Assembly: GCA_900544265.1 (NCBI GenBank)
Contig: UQUQ01000006.1
Location: forward strand, 33,423-97,422
From: an uncultured Alistipes sp.
Lineage (GTDB): Bacteria > Bacteroidota > Bacteroidia > Bacteroidales > Rikenellaceae
Reading direction: 5' to 3'
Length of the DNA: 64,000 nt
Under the pieces are notes generated by a model. It did not search any database, was not told the origin of the DNA, and saw only the letters and a program-made list of their open reading frames with translations. A program made the position numbers and the translations under genes. Shown piece by piece: positions 54,276-62,353 of the stretch; positions within the stretch are counted from its first letter, which is position 1, and every line of letters starts with the position of its first letter.

Positions 54276-55223
54276 ATGAAGAAAATTTTGGGAACCCTGC
54301 TGCTCGGCCTTACGCTGCTCACGGGCTGTGTCGACAGCAACAACGGCTATGAGGAGCTCAAACCGTTCCTCCCGGGACTGAACCTCTACCAGAACTGCCA
54401 GCTGCAGACGACGCTCGCCCTGCAGCCGGCCAATGTCGGCATGCGCCTGGCCATTCTGCTTGCCGAGGTGGACAAGCAGGCGGCGACGGGCGAGACGACC
54501 GATTTCGGGAGCGTCACCTACGAAAACAAGAATGTCAAGGAGCAGCTCTTCGGTTCGAGCATCACCATCACGAAGAGCAACCTTGCGGGCGACTACAAGG
54601 TGACCTTCACGACGGACAGCCGGGTCTTCGGCTGCTACTTCTCGGGGTCGCTGACTGTCAAGACGGGCAACACGCCCCTCGCGGAGACTTCGCTCGTCGC
54701 ACCCTGGCGCGTCGAGATGACCGACTATGAGGCCCAGGTCGACCAGGGGTCCGGCTACCGTCAGGCCATTCTCTTCAACACGGGCGAGACGCTGCTCTAC
54801 GCCAACGGCGACGGCAGCTACACGATTTCGCTCGCGGCCATGGACATGAACGTCAAGGATACGCAGATCCACTCCGAGTGGAGCGGCTCCTACCGGCTGC
54901 GCCCCGAGGCAAACGGTCTGGCCTACTCCGAGTGCTCGGGCAAGGCCTTCACCGTCGACGGATCGTTCGGCGGCCCGTCGATCTTCTCGCTGACGAGCTC
55001 CTCGCAGACCATGCAGGCCACGAAGATGAGCCATCAGCTCTCGAACGGTAAGTATCTCTTCGCCGGGCAGGTGCTCACGGGTACGATCGTGGCGCGTCTC
55101 ACCGGTATCAACGACTACAACACCTCGTACTATGTCAGCCCCGAGGTGAAGGTCACCTGGACCTACGACGAGGAGAAGAATTCGCTCTCGCAGAAGGTCG
55201 AGTACAACGGACAGACCATGTAG
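54276..55223 (+). CDS. Lipoprotein of unknown function
   Basis: A 315-residue lipoprotein (signal peptide MKKILGTLLLGLTLLTGC) whose mature part is rich in beta-prone, Thr/Ser-rich segments and contains no motif I recognise. GSGYRQAILFNTGETLLY and FTVDGSFGGPSIFSLTSSS are representative. Envelope location is inferred from the lipobox. It stands alone with its own promoter and terminator between the MBL-fold lipoprotein and the MFS transporter. Confidence 0.85.
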   Translation: MKKILGTLLLGLTLLTGCVDSNNGYEELKPFLPGLNLYQNCQLQTTLALQPANVGMRLAILLAEVDKQAATGETTDFGSVTYENKNVKEQLFGSSITITKSNLAGDYKVTFTTDSRVFGCYFSGSLTVKTGNTPLAETSLVAPWRVEMTDYEAQVDQGSGYRQAILFNTGETLLYANGDGSYTISLAAMDMNVKDTQIHSEWSGSYRLRPEANGLAYSECSGKAFTVDGSFGGPSIFSLTSSSQTMQATKMSHQLSNGKYLFAGQVLTGTIVARLTGINDYNTSYYVSPEVKVTWTYDEEKNSLSQKVEYNGQTM

Positions 55224-55243
55224 GCTGCTCTCGGCCGATACGG

Positions 55244-55277
55244 ACGGCGTCCCGCATATCGGGGCGCCGTTTTTTTT
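55244..55277 (+). terminator. Terminator
   Basis: ACGGCG / CGCCGT outer stem with inner CCCG / CGGG pairing, then seven or eight T residues. Confidence 0.9.
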
Positions 55278-55364
55278 GTGCCGATTTTCCGGGCGGAGAT
55301 GTTTGTCGAGCGTGCTGCGGGTGCGAAGGAAGGGGTAGGGAGGGGTGGATACTCTTTTGCCCGG

Positions 55365-56723
55365 CTACTCTTCGGATATGCGCGCCGGGGCGTCGGTTTC
55401 CGGGGCGTCGGTTTCCGGGGCGTTGGTCTCCCGGGCGTTGGTTTCCCGGGTGTCGGTTTCCCGGGCGTCGGCCTTACGGGATGAAGCGGTTGCGGGCGCT
55501 TCCGGCCGGCCGGCGGTTCCGCTGCCGTTGTCGAGGCGCATGACCGAGGGAATGCAGAAGGCGGCGAGACCGAGCAGGCAGATGATCGTGCCGGCCAGGA
55601 CGAATGTGCGGGTGATGCCCACCTCGTCGGCCAGGAACCCCGTGCCGAGCAGCCCGATGGCCGAGGGCAGCAGTCCGAAGCTGTAGTAGAGCGACATGAC
55701 GCGCCCGAGGACCCCGGCGTCGATGCGGCTCTGGATGAGCGAGACGAACGAGGCGTTGAAGACGCTGCTCGAGATGCCGGCCGCCGCGGTCAGCAGGGTG
55801 AAACAGATGAATCCCGAAGGGGGCAGCAGTCCCGAAAGGAGAAACGATACGCCGACGAGCAGGTACATCAGGTTGATGAGCAGGATGCGGCTGACGCGGT
55901 AGTGGCGCATGCCCATCACGGCGCCGCCGAGCAGTGCGCCGCCGCCCCAGACGATCTCGACGAGGCTCATCTCGGTGGCCCCGCCGCCGAAGTGCCGCAG
56001 CGTCATGAGCGGAAAGAGCACCCCTACGGGCATGATGAAGAACCAGACGACGATGACCAGCGTGAAGAGCCAGCCCATGCCGGGCGTGGCGTGCATGGCG
56101 GCGAACCCTTCGCGGAATTCGCGCCACAGGTTCGGGCGCCGGTCGCTCCGCGCGGGGTTGGGAATGTGGATGAAGAGCAGCGTCGTGCAGGCGGCGACGG
56201 CTCCGGCGACGTCGAGCAGCAGGATGTTGCCGATCGAGGAGATGTTGAGCAGCAGGGCGCCGAGGGCCGGGCCCGCGATGTCGGAGAACGAGACGATCAT
56301 CTGGTTGACGCCCGCGATGCGTGTCAGCTCCCGCTCGGGGGCCAGCAGCGGCACCGAGGCCTGCATGGCCGGGCGGTGGAAGGCCGAGCCGGCCGAGCGG
56401 CAGGCCAGCAGCAGGTAGACGTGCCACAGCTCGGCACGACCGCTCCAGAAGAGCAGGGCGAGCAGCAGCGTGCAGGCGGCGATGAAGAGGTCGGAGGCGA
56501 TCATCGTGCGGCGGCGGTCCCAGCGGTCGATGTAGACCCCCACGACCGGGCCGAGAAGCGACTGCGGCAGCATGCCCGCGATCGCCGCCAGGGCCAGCAC
56601 CTCGGCCGAGCCGGTCTCGAGGCTCATCCAGAAGATGACGGCGTAGCCGACGATCGAGCTCGTCAGGATCGAGACGAACTGCCCGCTCCAGATGATGCCG
56701 AATGTCCGTTTCCAGTTTTCCAT
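55365..56723 (-). CDS. MFS transporter with pentapeptide-repeat tail
   Basis: A 452-residue 12-helix major-facilitator protein of the enterobactin-exporter/EntS-like branch (ENWKRTFGIIWSGQFVSIL, VVGVYIDRWDRRRTMI, FHRPAMQASVP, SSVFNASFVSLIQSRI). Such transporters export siderophores, macrolides or other small molecules; the substrate is unknown. The last 35 residues are a polar tail of five-residue repeats (ETDAR, ETNAP and the like, bases 55385-55474). The gene has a long, GC-rich upstream spacer (to 57010) with no recognisable promoter. Confidence 0.9.
   Translation of the reverse strand: MENWKRTFGIIWSGQFVSILTSSIVGYAVIFWMSLETGSAEVLALAAIAGMLPQSLLGPVVGVYIDRWDRRRTMIASDLFIAACTLLLALLFWSGRAELWHVYLLLACRSAGSAFHRPAMQASVPLLAPERELTRIAGVNQMIVSFSDIAGPALGALLLNISSIGNILLLDVAGAVAACTTLLFIHIPNPARSDRRPNLWREFREGFAAMHATPGMGWLFTLVIVVWFFIMPVGVLFPLMTLRHFGGGATEMSLVEIVWGGGALLGGAVMGMRHYRVSRILLINLMYLLVGVSFLLSGLLPPSGFICFTLLTAAAGISSSVFNASFVSLIQSRIDAGVLGRVMSLYYSFGLLPSAIGLLGTGFLADEVGITRTFVLAGTIICLLGLAAFCIPSVMRLDNGSGTAGRPEAPATASSRKADARETDTRETNARETNAPETDAPETDAPARISEE
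55385..55474 (-). repeat. Six 15-base coding repeats in the MFS tail
   Basis: Plus-strand units GGGGCGTCGGTTTCC (twice), GGGGCGTTGGTCTCC, CGGGCGTTGGTTTCC, CGGGTGTCGGTTTCC and CGGGCGTCGGCCTTA. They encode a charged pentapeptide array at the C-terminus. Confidence 0.93.
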
Positions 56724-56731
56724 GCGCCTGT

Positions 56732-56790
56732 TCCGTGTGTTGCCTCTTCGTGTGTTGCCTGTCGTGTGTTGCCTGTCGTGTGTTGCCTCT
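56732..56790. repeat. Four tandem 14-15-base units upstream of the MFS gene
   Basis: TCGTGTGTTGCCTG and TCGTGTGTTGCCTCT alternate. Beyond it to 57010 are further CCGACCTTCC- and CTTTTC-type imperfect repeats in a pyrimidine-rich spacer that holds no gene. Confidence 0.88.
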
Positions 56791-57020
56791 TCGTGCGGTT
56801 CCGCTTCCCGTCCCGTGCCCGAATTTTTCGCGCTCTTCCGGGCTTTTCAGACCCCTCTGGTCTTTCGGCCCTTCGGGCCTCCGGTCTTTCCGGAACTTTT
56901 CGCCGGGTTTTTCCGACCCTCCCGGGACTTTTCACCTCCTCCCGGGGCCTTTCCGACCTTCCGATCTTCCGACCTTCCAGTCGGGGGGCTTCGGAGGCGG
57001 GAACCGGATGCAAAAATACG

Positions 57021-57049
57021 AAAAAAAGGCGGACACCGGAGTGTCCGCC
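57021..57049 (-). terminator. Terminator of rpmI-rplT
   Basis: GGCGGACAC / GTGTCCGCC with a four-base loop; the minus strand continues with seven T. A second hairpin (AAATCCTCCG / CGGAGGATTT, 57054-57073) overlaps the rplT stop. Confidence 0.9.
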
Positions 57050-57071
57050 GCCGAAATCCTCCGCGGAGGAT

Positions 57072-57416
57072 TTATTTAACTTCCTTAACTATTGCCTCGA
57101 ATGCCTTCGGCTCGTTCATGGCCAGGTCGGCGAGCACCTTGCGGTTCAGGACGATACCCTTGGCGTTGAGTTTGCCGATGAATTGCGAATAGGTCATTCC
57201 CTGGGCGCGGACTGCGGCGTTGATACGCGTGATCCACAGCGAACGGAATGTCCGCTTCTTGAGCTGGCGGTGCGCATAGGCGAACTGCAAGCCTTTCTCG
57301 ACCGTGTTTTTCGCAACGGTCCATACGTTTCCCCTTGAACCAAAGTTACCCTTGGCAAGTTTCAAAACTTTCTTTCTTCTTGCGCGTGACGCAACTACGT
57401 TGACTGAACGTGGCAT
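57072..57416 (-). CDS. rplT: 50S ribosomal protein L20
   Basis: A 114-residue L20 with the basic N-terminal extension ([19 protein letters not shown]), [30 protein letters not shown] and the C-terminal RNA-binding domain. It binds 23S rRNA early in assembly and often represses its own operon. It follows rpmI by 99 bases, a longer gap than usual that could hold a regulatory structure. Confidence 0.98.
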   Translation of the reverse strand: MPRSVNVVASRARRKKVLKLAKGNFGSRGNVWTVAKNTVEKGLQFAYAHRQLKKRTFRSLWITRINAAVRAQGMTYSQFIGKLNAKGIVLNRKVLADLAMNEPKAFEAIVKEVK

Positions 57417-57515
57417 AATGTAAAAGTTTTTGAAGAGCTGTCAGCGACGCGGTTCTCCCGCGTTCTTCGGGGCTGTTTCGCTCCGGTTAATAAATGCGGT
57501 TCCGCCGGTCGGATG

Positions 57516-57710
57516 TTACTTGACCAGCAGGTTCTTGATTTTGGCCTCGTCGGCCGCAGAAACGATACCCGAATAGCAGAGGTTGCGCTTCTGTTTCGTC
57601 GTCTTTTTGGTCAGGATGTGACTGTGATAAGCGTGCTTGCGCTTGATCTTTCCTGTGCCGGTGAAGGTAAAACGCTTCTTCGCAGCGGCATTGGTTTTCA
57701 TTTTCGGCAT
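57516..57710 (-). CDS. rpmI: 50S ribosomal protein L35
   Basis: A 64-residue L35: [20 protein letters not shown] and [19 protein letters not shown] are family signatures. In most bacteria infC (IF3) precedes rpmI; here the upstream neighbour is a divergent envelope gene and rpmI has its own promoter, so infC must be elsewhere in the genome. Confidence 0.97.
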   Translation of the reverse strand: MPKMKTNAAAKKRFTFTGTGKIKRKHAYHSHILTKKTTKQKRNLCYSGIVSAADEAKIKNLLVK

Positions 57711-57743
57711 TGTCGTAAACAGTTAATTGGTTAAACTCAGCCT

Positions 57744-57775
57744 GCAAAGTTACGAAAATATTTGCACGGTGCAAG
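57744..57775 (-). promoter_or_regulatory. Promoter of rpmI-rplT with overlapping palindrome
   Basis: Minus strand: CTTG (57772-57775), 19 bases, TAACTTTGC (57744-57752). TTGCAC-G-GTGCAA (57762-57774) is a perfect 6-1-6 palindrome between the two elements, well placed for a repressor. Confidence 0.65.
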
Positions 57776-57795
57776 GATTCCCGGCTTTTTTTCAC

Positions 57796-57803
57796 TATAT
57801 TTG
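57796..57803 (+). promoter_or_regulatory. -7 box TATATTTG of the 57829 gene
   Basis: Full -7 match, leader about 20 nt. No TTTG at the -33 position. Confidence 0.55.
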
Positions 57804-57828
57804 TCTTGAGAACCAACCTTGTCCGACC

Positions 57829-58602
57829 ATGAAACCGCTCTGCTGCCTGCTTCTGCTGGCGGGACTGCTCTGCGGGGCCCGCACCGCGGCCCGGCCCCCT
57901 GCTGCCTCCGCCCCCGCGTCGGAACATCCGGTCGTCGGCGTCGAGCTGCGCGGCGACACGATGGTCTACCGCACGACGCGGCGCGCACAACTCTTCGAGG
58001 ATGAAACGGGCCGCCTCTACCGCCTGCGTTCCGTGCTCGCCGACCCCGTGGCGCTCCACACCGTGAGCATCGAGGTCGGGGCCTACTCCTGGAGCGGTTC
58101 CCGCTCTCCCTTCACGACGAAGGAGCGGGTGTGGGTCGCCCAGCCGCCCGAAGCCTTTCCCACCGAACGCTACTATTACGAGGGTCCGCTGCGCACGAGC
58201 GGCGTGTGGGGCCTTGCCTACGGGTATCGCCTCTCCCGCGCGGTCGAGCTCGGCGTTTCGCTCTCCTATGCGGCCTACTGGCGTGACCTGATGCGCGCTC
58301 CGGACCGCAGCGTTGTGTCGTCTCTGCGCGAACATTATGTGAAGCTGATGCCCTTCGCCCGCTTCATGTGGCTCAACCGTCGGTCTGTGCAGCTCTATAC
58401 GGCCGTGCAGCTGGGGTGTCAGTGGGGGTATGAAAAATCCTATAAGGACGGCTACGGCAGTTTCACCTACCTCACCGGGCAGTTCACCCCGTTCGGGATC
58501 CGTGTCGGGCGTCGCCTGTTCGGGTATGTCGAGTGGGGCGTCGGCGCCCGCGGTCTCTTTGTGGGCGGCGTCGGGTACAGTTTCGGAAACTTCAAAAGAT
58601 AA
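57829..58602 (+). CDS. Exported protein, probable outer-membrane beta-barrel
   Basis: A 257-residue protein with a signal peptide (MKPLCCLLLLAGLLCGARTA) and a mature part made of alternating hydrophobic/aromatic strands (VSIEVGAYSWSG, VWGLAYGYRLSRAVELGVSL, FGYVEWGVGARGLFVGGVGYSF), ending in an aromatic-rich segment as barrels do. I do not recognise a family. Five bases separate it from the next lipoprotein gene, so the two are co-transcribed and may work together in the envelope. Confidence 0.78.
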   Translation: MKPLCCLLLLAGLLCGARTAARPPAASAPASEHPVVGVELRGDTMVYRTTRRAQLFEDETGRLYRLRSVLADPVALHTVSIEVGAYSWSGSRSPFTTKERVWVAQPPEAFPTERYYYEGPLRTSGVWGLAYGYRLSRAVELGVSLSYAAYWRDLMRAPDRSVVSSLREHYVKLMPFARFMWLNRRSVQLYTAVQLGCQWGYEKSYKDGYGSFTYLTGQFTPFGIRVGRRLFGYVEWGVGARGLFVGGVGYSFGNFKR

Positions 58603-58607
58603 CGGGT

Positions 58608-59384
58608 ATGCGTTGCGGACGACTCTTTCACGGCTTCCGGGCCGGCATGTTGCTTCTGCTGTTGGCCGGGAGCGCCTGTACGATCGAAGAGGGGGACAGT
58701 GTGCCCCGGAGAACCGGGACGGAGTATGCCGTCTACGAACATGTCCGCGGACTCGACGAGGCGGCGGTCGTGACGCTGCGCGTGGCGGCCGGCCTGGACG
58801 AGTGGCTGCGGCAGACGACCAACGCCGGGCGCGAGGCGGTCTGCAACCGCTTCTTTGCCTGGGGCCGCGTCTATGACGAAGGGGCCGGGAACTGGTCGCT
58901 GCAGGGGGCGGGCCGCCGCTACGACTTTGCGATCAGCGACGGGCTCGGGCTCGGAGACCCCGGAGCCTCGTGGCGCGTGACCGAACGGATCGGCAACGAG
59001 GTGCGCTCGACCGTCACGCTGCGTGCCGGGGCGGAGGGCAGCCTGCAATGCGAAGTGTCCGCCGCCTGGTGGAATACCTATATATTATATGATGCCGCGT
59101 GGACGGTGCATCTGACGGTCTCGGAGGAGACGTTCGAGGTGTCGGCCGCGGGCGATGCGCAGATGCGGATCGAAGGCGAGCAGGGGAGCGTCTGGTCGGT
59201 GGATTACCGCCTGATGGAGCCGCTGGTCTGGAGCGAGCGTGCCGGGGAGACCTTCTGCACGGCCGGTTATGCGGTGCGGGCCGCCTGTGACGGGGCCGCG
59301 GAGCGGCAGCTGGAGTTTCAGGCCGTGCGCTCTGCCCTGGGGCGGGTGACGATTACGAGCGGCGGTGTCACGGAGGTGTGGTAG
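58608..59384 (+). CDS. Lipoprotein of unknown function
   Basis: A 258-residue lipoprotein (lipobox LAGSAC) with no motif I recognise. The mature part is Trp- and Tyr-rich with alternating polar and hydrophobic residues, suggestive of beta structure (TYILYDAAWTVHLTVSEETFEV). It is translationally close to the barrel-like protein upstream and 39 bases before mgtC. Partner or accessory role to the barrel protein is a guess. Confidence 0.78.
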   Translation: MRCGRLFHGFRAGMLLLLLAGSACTIEEGDSVPRRTGTEYAVYEHVRGLDEAAVVTLRVAAGLDEWLRQTTNAGREAVCNRFFAWGRVYDEGAGNWSLQGAGRRYDFAISDGLGLGDPGASWRVTERIGNEVRSTVTLRAGAEGSLQCEVSAAWWNTYILYDAAWTVHLTVSEETFEVSAAGDAQMRIEGEQGSVWSVDYRLMEPLVWSERAGETFCTAGYAVRAACDGAAERQLEFQAVRSALGRVTITSGGVTEVW

Positions 59385-59423
59385 TGCTGCTGCGGTACTG
59401 TTTTTGATCGGAGGAACGACGAG

Positions 59424-60086
59424 ATGGAGTGGAATTTCATTTTGCGGTTGTGTGTGGCGGGCCTTTGCGGCACGGTCATCGGACTGGATCGCGAGTATCG
59501 CGTCAAGGACGCGGGCTTCCGCACGCACTTTCTGGTGGCGCTGGGCAGCGCCCTGATGATGATCGTCTCGCAGTACGGCTTTGCCGGAGTGCTCGGCGAG
59601 CCCGGGGTGGGGCTCGACCCGAGCCGGATTGCGGCACAGGTCGTCAGCGGCATCGGATTCATCGGCGCCGGTACGATCATCATTCACCGCCAGCTGGTGC
59701 GGGGACTGACCACGGCGGCAAGTCTTTGGGCTACGGCCGGCATCGGCCTGACGGCCGGGTCGGGGATGTTTCTTCTGGCCGGAGTGGCCACGGTGCTGAC
59801 GCTCTTCGGACTGGAGGTGCTCTCGCTCGTCTTCGGGGGGCTGGGGCGCCGTCGCACGATGCTGGTCTTCTCGGCAGCGCGCCGAGAGGTGATCGACGAG
59901 ATGTTCAATGCGTTGAAAACCAGTGATTACTCCGTTGTCTCCTACGAGGTCGAGGCGCAGCGCGGCGATACGGGGGTTGTCTACCGGGCCACATTGGTGA
60001 TCCGGGCCCGCGGCAACGCCGACGAGGAGGGTTATGTGGAGCTGCTGCGCGCGCATCCGGATGTCACCGTTGAGCGGATCGTCTGA
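59424..60086 (+). CDS. MgtC/SapB family membrane protein
   Basis: A 220-residue protein: the N-terminal half has four or five membrane helices with the MgtC signature (CGTVIGLDREYRVKDAGFRTH, VVSGIGFIGAGTII, LTTAASLWATAGIGL), and the C-terminal third is a soluble ACT-like domain. Members are linked to Mg2+ homeostasis, membrane potential and acid or host stress, without an agreed mechanism. It is the last gene of the 57829 group; no terminator is obvious. Confidence 0.93.
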   Translation: MEWNFILRLCVAGLCGTVIGLDREYRVKDAGFRTHFLVALGSALMMIVSQYGFAGVLGEPGVGLDPSRIAAQVVSGIGFIGAGTIIIHRQLVRGLTTAASLWATAGIGLTAGSGMFLLAGVATVLTLFGLEVLSLVFGGLGRRRTMLVFSAARREVIDEMFNALKTSDYSVVSYEVEAQRGDTGVVYRATLVIRARGNADEEGYVELLRAHPDVTVERIV

Positions 60087-60224
60087 CACGCCGGGAGGGG
60101 CGACGGCAGGCCCGACCGGGCGGCAGCCGGCCGCCGCGCGTGCGGTTTTATTTGTTTGGTTTCGAGTAAAGTCGGCGTTTCGGGCGGAATTGTTGGCTGA
60201 AAAGGTGATTTGTGTAGATTTTGT

Positions 60225-60255
60225 TTTGAAAATTCGGAATAAGGCCTTACCTTTG
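60225..60255 (+). promoter_or_regulatory. Promoter of the small peptide and fimbrillin-like genes
   Basis: TTTG (60225-60228), exactly 19 bases, TACCTTTG (60248-60255): a perfect consensus, with an AT-rich leader of about 50 nt. Confidence 0.85.
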
Positions 60256-60310
60256 GCGTGTTGCAATACGAATATGTATGTAAGATGTAACTTTAAATTC
60301 ATATTAGCCT

Positions 60311-60460
60311 ATGTTTATGAACAAAGCAAGAGCCTATGTGGCTCCCGAGGTCGAGATTCTCGACGTAACCGTAGAAGCCGGGTTTGCCCAGTCGACCGGT
60401 GCTGTCAGTGAGGGATATGATACGAACGACAGCCAGAATGATACGGATGCTTGGAATTAG
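60311..60460 (+). CDS. 49-residue peptide upstream of the fimbrillin-like gene
   Basis: MFMNKARAYVAPEVEILDVT at the start, then EAGFAQST and an acidic, Asn/Asp-rich end (YDTNDSQNDTDAWN). It sits between a consensus promoter and the lipoprotein gene 28 bases downstream. There is no signal peptide. Short peptides with a YxxPExExL core are frequent in Bacteroidales genomes, but I know of no function. A start at 60317 (third codon) is equally possible. Confidence rests on context, since the gene is very short. Confidence 0.65.
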   Translation: MFMNKARAYVAPEVEILDVTVEAGFAQSTGAVSEGYDTNDSQNDTDAWN

Positions 60461-60488
60461 TTTTGGAAAGTTTAATCAAATTTCAAAC

Positions 60489-61805
60489 ATGAAGAAGTAT
60501 ATTCTCGGTATTGCAGCCTTTGCCGCATTGATGACGGGCTGCTCTAAAGATGATGAGGCGACGACAACGCCTTCGGCCGGTGATGTCTATTATACGGAGA
60601 TGGGTGCCTCGCTGCCCGTTACCCGCACGACGCTCGGTCCCGGCAATTCGGTGATCTGGTCGCTGAACGATGAGGTTTCGGTTTGGAGCGACGAGGTTTC
60701 CACGCCGCAGTCGTATACGCTCATCGAGGGTGCCGGTACGAACACGGCGAAATTCAAGACTTCGTCGACTGGTGTCAACGGTACCACGTTCTATTCGGTT
60801 TATCCCACGACGATGCTTCAGAGCACGAATACGCTGATCCTGCCGCAGACGCAGACCTATCAGGATGCAGCCAATTTCGCCTCGAATACGAACCCCTCGG
60901 CTGCAGTCGGTACGGATATCATGAACATGCAGTTCAAGAATCTTTGCGGTATTGTTGTCGTGGAGCTCTCGGCTGATCAGAATGCTGTCGCCACGGTCAA
61001 TAGCATCGTGCTCACCTCCGCTACGCCGTTGGCCGGCAAGTCGACGTTGAGCTTTGAGAGCGGCTCGCCCGTGCTGTCGTGCAATGGCACCACTACGCTG
61101 ACGCTGAATTGCGGTGTGGCACTGACTGAAACGCCGACTCCTTTCTATTTTGTAGTGCCTGCTGAAACGTATACCTACGGTATGGATATTACGGTGAATG
61201 CCAGCATTCGTGGTGGCGGAACTCTTACGCTCACCAAGAGCCGTACCTCTTCCTTCACGGTCAATGCGGGTGAAATTACGAAGATCGGCGCTTCGTTTGT
61301 TCTTGGAACGAAGACTTATGCTGTCGGTGACTACTATGCTGTCAATGGCGTAGAAGGTATCGTCTTTGAAACCTCCAACGGCGGACGTTCGGGTAAGGTC
61401 ATCGCGCTGAAGGATGCTTCTGCAAGCCCTGTTCTGTGGGGCCCGACCTCTGCGGTAGGCCTTGCCGGTGTAACCGATGCCAACGATGGCGCTGTCAATA
61501 TGGAGAAGGTGGTTGCTGCTGGTATCGATAACTATCCTGCATTCAAGGCTTGCTACGATTATGGAACGAACTGGTACCTGCCTGCAATCAACGAGTTGCT
61601 CACGATTAATAACCAGTGGCCTGCACTCCAGGAGGCTCTCAACGGTACTCCCGGTGCTACGCAGCTTGGTGATGGCAGTTATTGGAGCTCGACGGTTTCG
61701 GGACGTAATTATGCAATTAACTATCTCGATATCAATGGTAACAGCGCGACGATGAATCTCTCTTCGCAGTCGGCAAGCTCTGTTCGAGCCATTACTCAGT
61801 TCTAA
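60489..61805 (+). CDS. Fimbrillin-like surface lipoprotein
   Basis: A 438-residue lipoprotein (lipobox ALMTGC). The N-terminal half has the fimbrillin-type VTRTTLGPGNSVIWSLNDEVSVW and Thr/Ser-rich beta segments. The C-terminal half carries YAVGDYYAVNGVEGIVFE, WYLPAINELLTI, YWSSTVSGRNYA and ends SSVRAITQF, the same layout as the lipoprotein at 28046. A pilus tip or surface adhesin role is likely. Codon use is visibly richer in A/T-ending codons than in neighbours, suggesting later acquisition. A strong terminator follows. Confidence 0.87.
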   Translation: MKKYILGIAAFAALMTGCSKDDEATTTPSAGDVYYTEMGASLPVTRTTLGPGNSVIWSLNDEVSVWSDEVSTPQSYTLIEGAGTNTAKFKTSSTGVNGTTFYSVYPTTMLQSTNTLILPQTQTYQDAANFASNTNPSAAVGTDIMNMQFKNLCGIVVVELSADQNAVATVNSIVLTSATPLAGKSTLSFESGSPVLSCNGTTTLTLNCGVALTETPTPFYFVVPAETYTYGMDITVNASIRGGGTLTLTKSRTSSFTVNAGEITKIGASFVLGTKTYAVGDYYAVNGVEGIVFETSNGGRSGKVIALKDASASPVLWGPTSAVGLAGVTDANDGAVNMEKVVAAGIDNYPAFKACYDYGTNWYLPAINELLTINNQWPALQEALNGTPGATQLGDGSYWSSTVSGRNYAINYLDINGNSATMNLSSQSASSVRAITQF

Positions 61806-61833
61806 AAAAAATCAATCAAGGCGATTCTACGAC

Positions 61834-61867
61834 GGGCTGCACCGAAAGGTGCGGCCCGCTTTTTTTT
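61834..61867 (+). terminator. Terminator after the fimbrillin-like gene
   Basis: GGGC(T)GCACC-GAAA-GGTGCGGCCC, GAAA tetraloop, followed by GC and eight T residues. Confidence 0.95.
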
Positions 61868-61868
61868 G

Positions 61869-62056
61869 GGGCTTTTGTCGTTTGCAGGCTGTATCGCGGC
61901 GGAATGCCTTATCCCAGATCCTCCTGTCCGAGGGGGGCGTTTGTCGGAATCTTTGCCCGTGTTCGATGCGTTTTGCAGCTGCCATGCCAGGTGCGGGCAT
62001 TCGTCTGAAGATCCAGGGCGCCGTGTTGATATGGACGCAGTGTCCGTAATACGAAA
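61869..62056 (+). other. Interval between two strong terminators
   Basis: No convincing protein gene. The interval is bounded on both sides by plus-strand terminators, so a short non-coding transcript is possible, but I see no consensus promoter in it. Confidence 0.35.
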
Positions 62057-62088
62057 GGAGATCGAACGTGCGTTCGATCTCCTTTTTT
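62057..62088 (+). terminator. Second terminator
   Basis: GGAGATCGAACG / CGTTCGATCTCC, 12-base perfect stem with a two-base loop, then six T residues. Confidence 0.9.
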
Positions 62089-62205
62089 GGTGAGGCGTGT
62101 ACTGCACGGGCATGGGCTTGTACGTCGCAGGCCTTTGGAGATTATATTATATTGTCACACTGTGCGTCCGGTCTCCTTTTTGGGTGAGGCGTGTACTGCA
62201 CGGGC
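62079..62205. repeat. 33-base direct repeat, two copies
   Basis: CTCCTTTTTTGGTGAGGCGT and what follows to GGGC (62079-62111) recurs with one or two changes at 62173-62205. The copies begin inside a terminator T-run. The remaining spacer to 62353 holds no gene. Confidence 0.88.
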
Positions 62206-62353
62206 CTGTGTGTAGCATGCCAATAAAATACAGGAACCGGCGGCCGACCGCTTTTCCTGCCGGCCCGGGCCTTGCGCGGGCCTGTGCGTCGCAGGTATCC
62301 AATGTGCTTGCGGTAGCTCTCTACGGCCGTATATAAAGCCGTACTAATATATA

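Noticed and set aside
62097-62336. A 79-codon open frame after the second terminator
   Set aside because: No promoter, Cys/Arg-rich composition and it spans a direct repeat copy.
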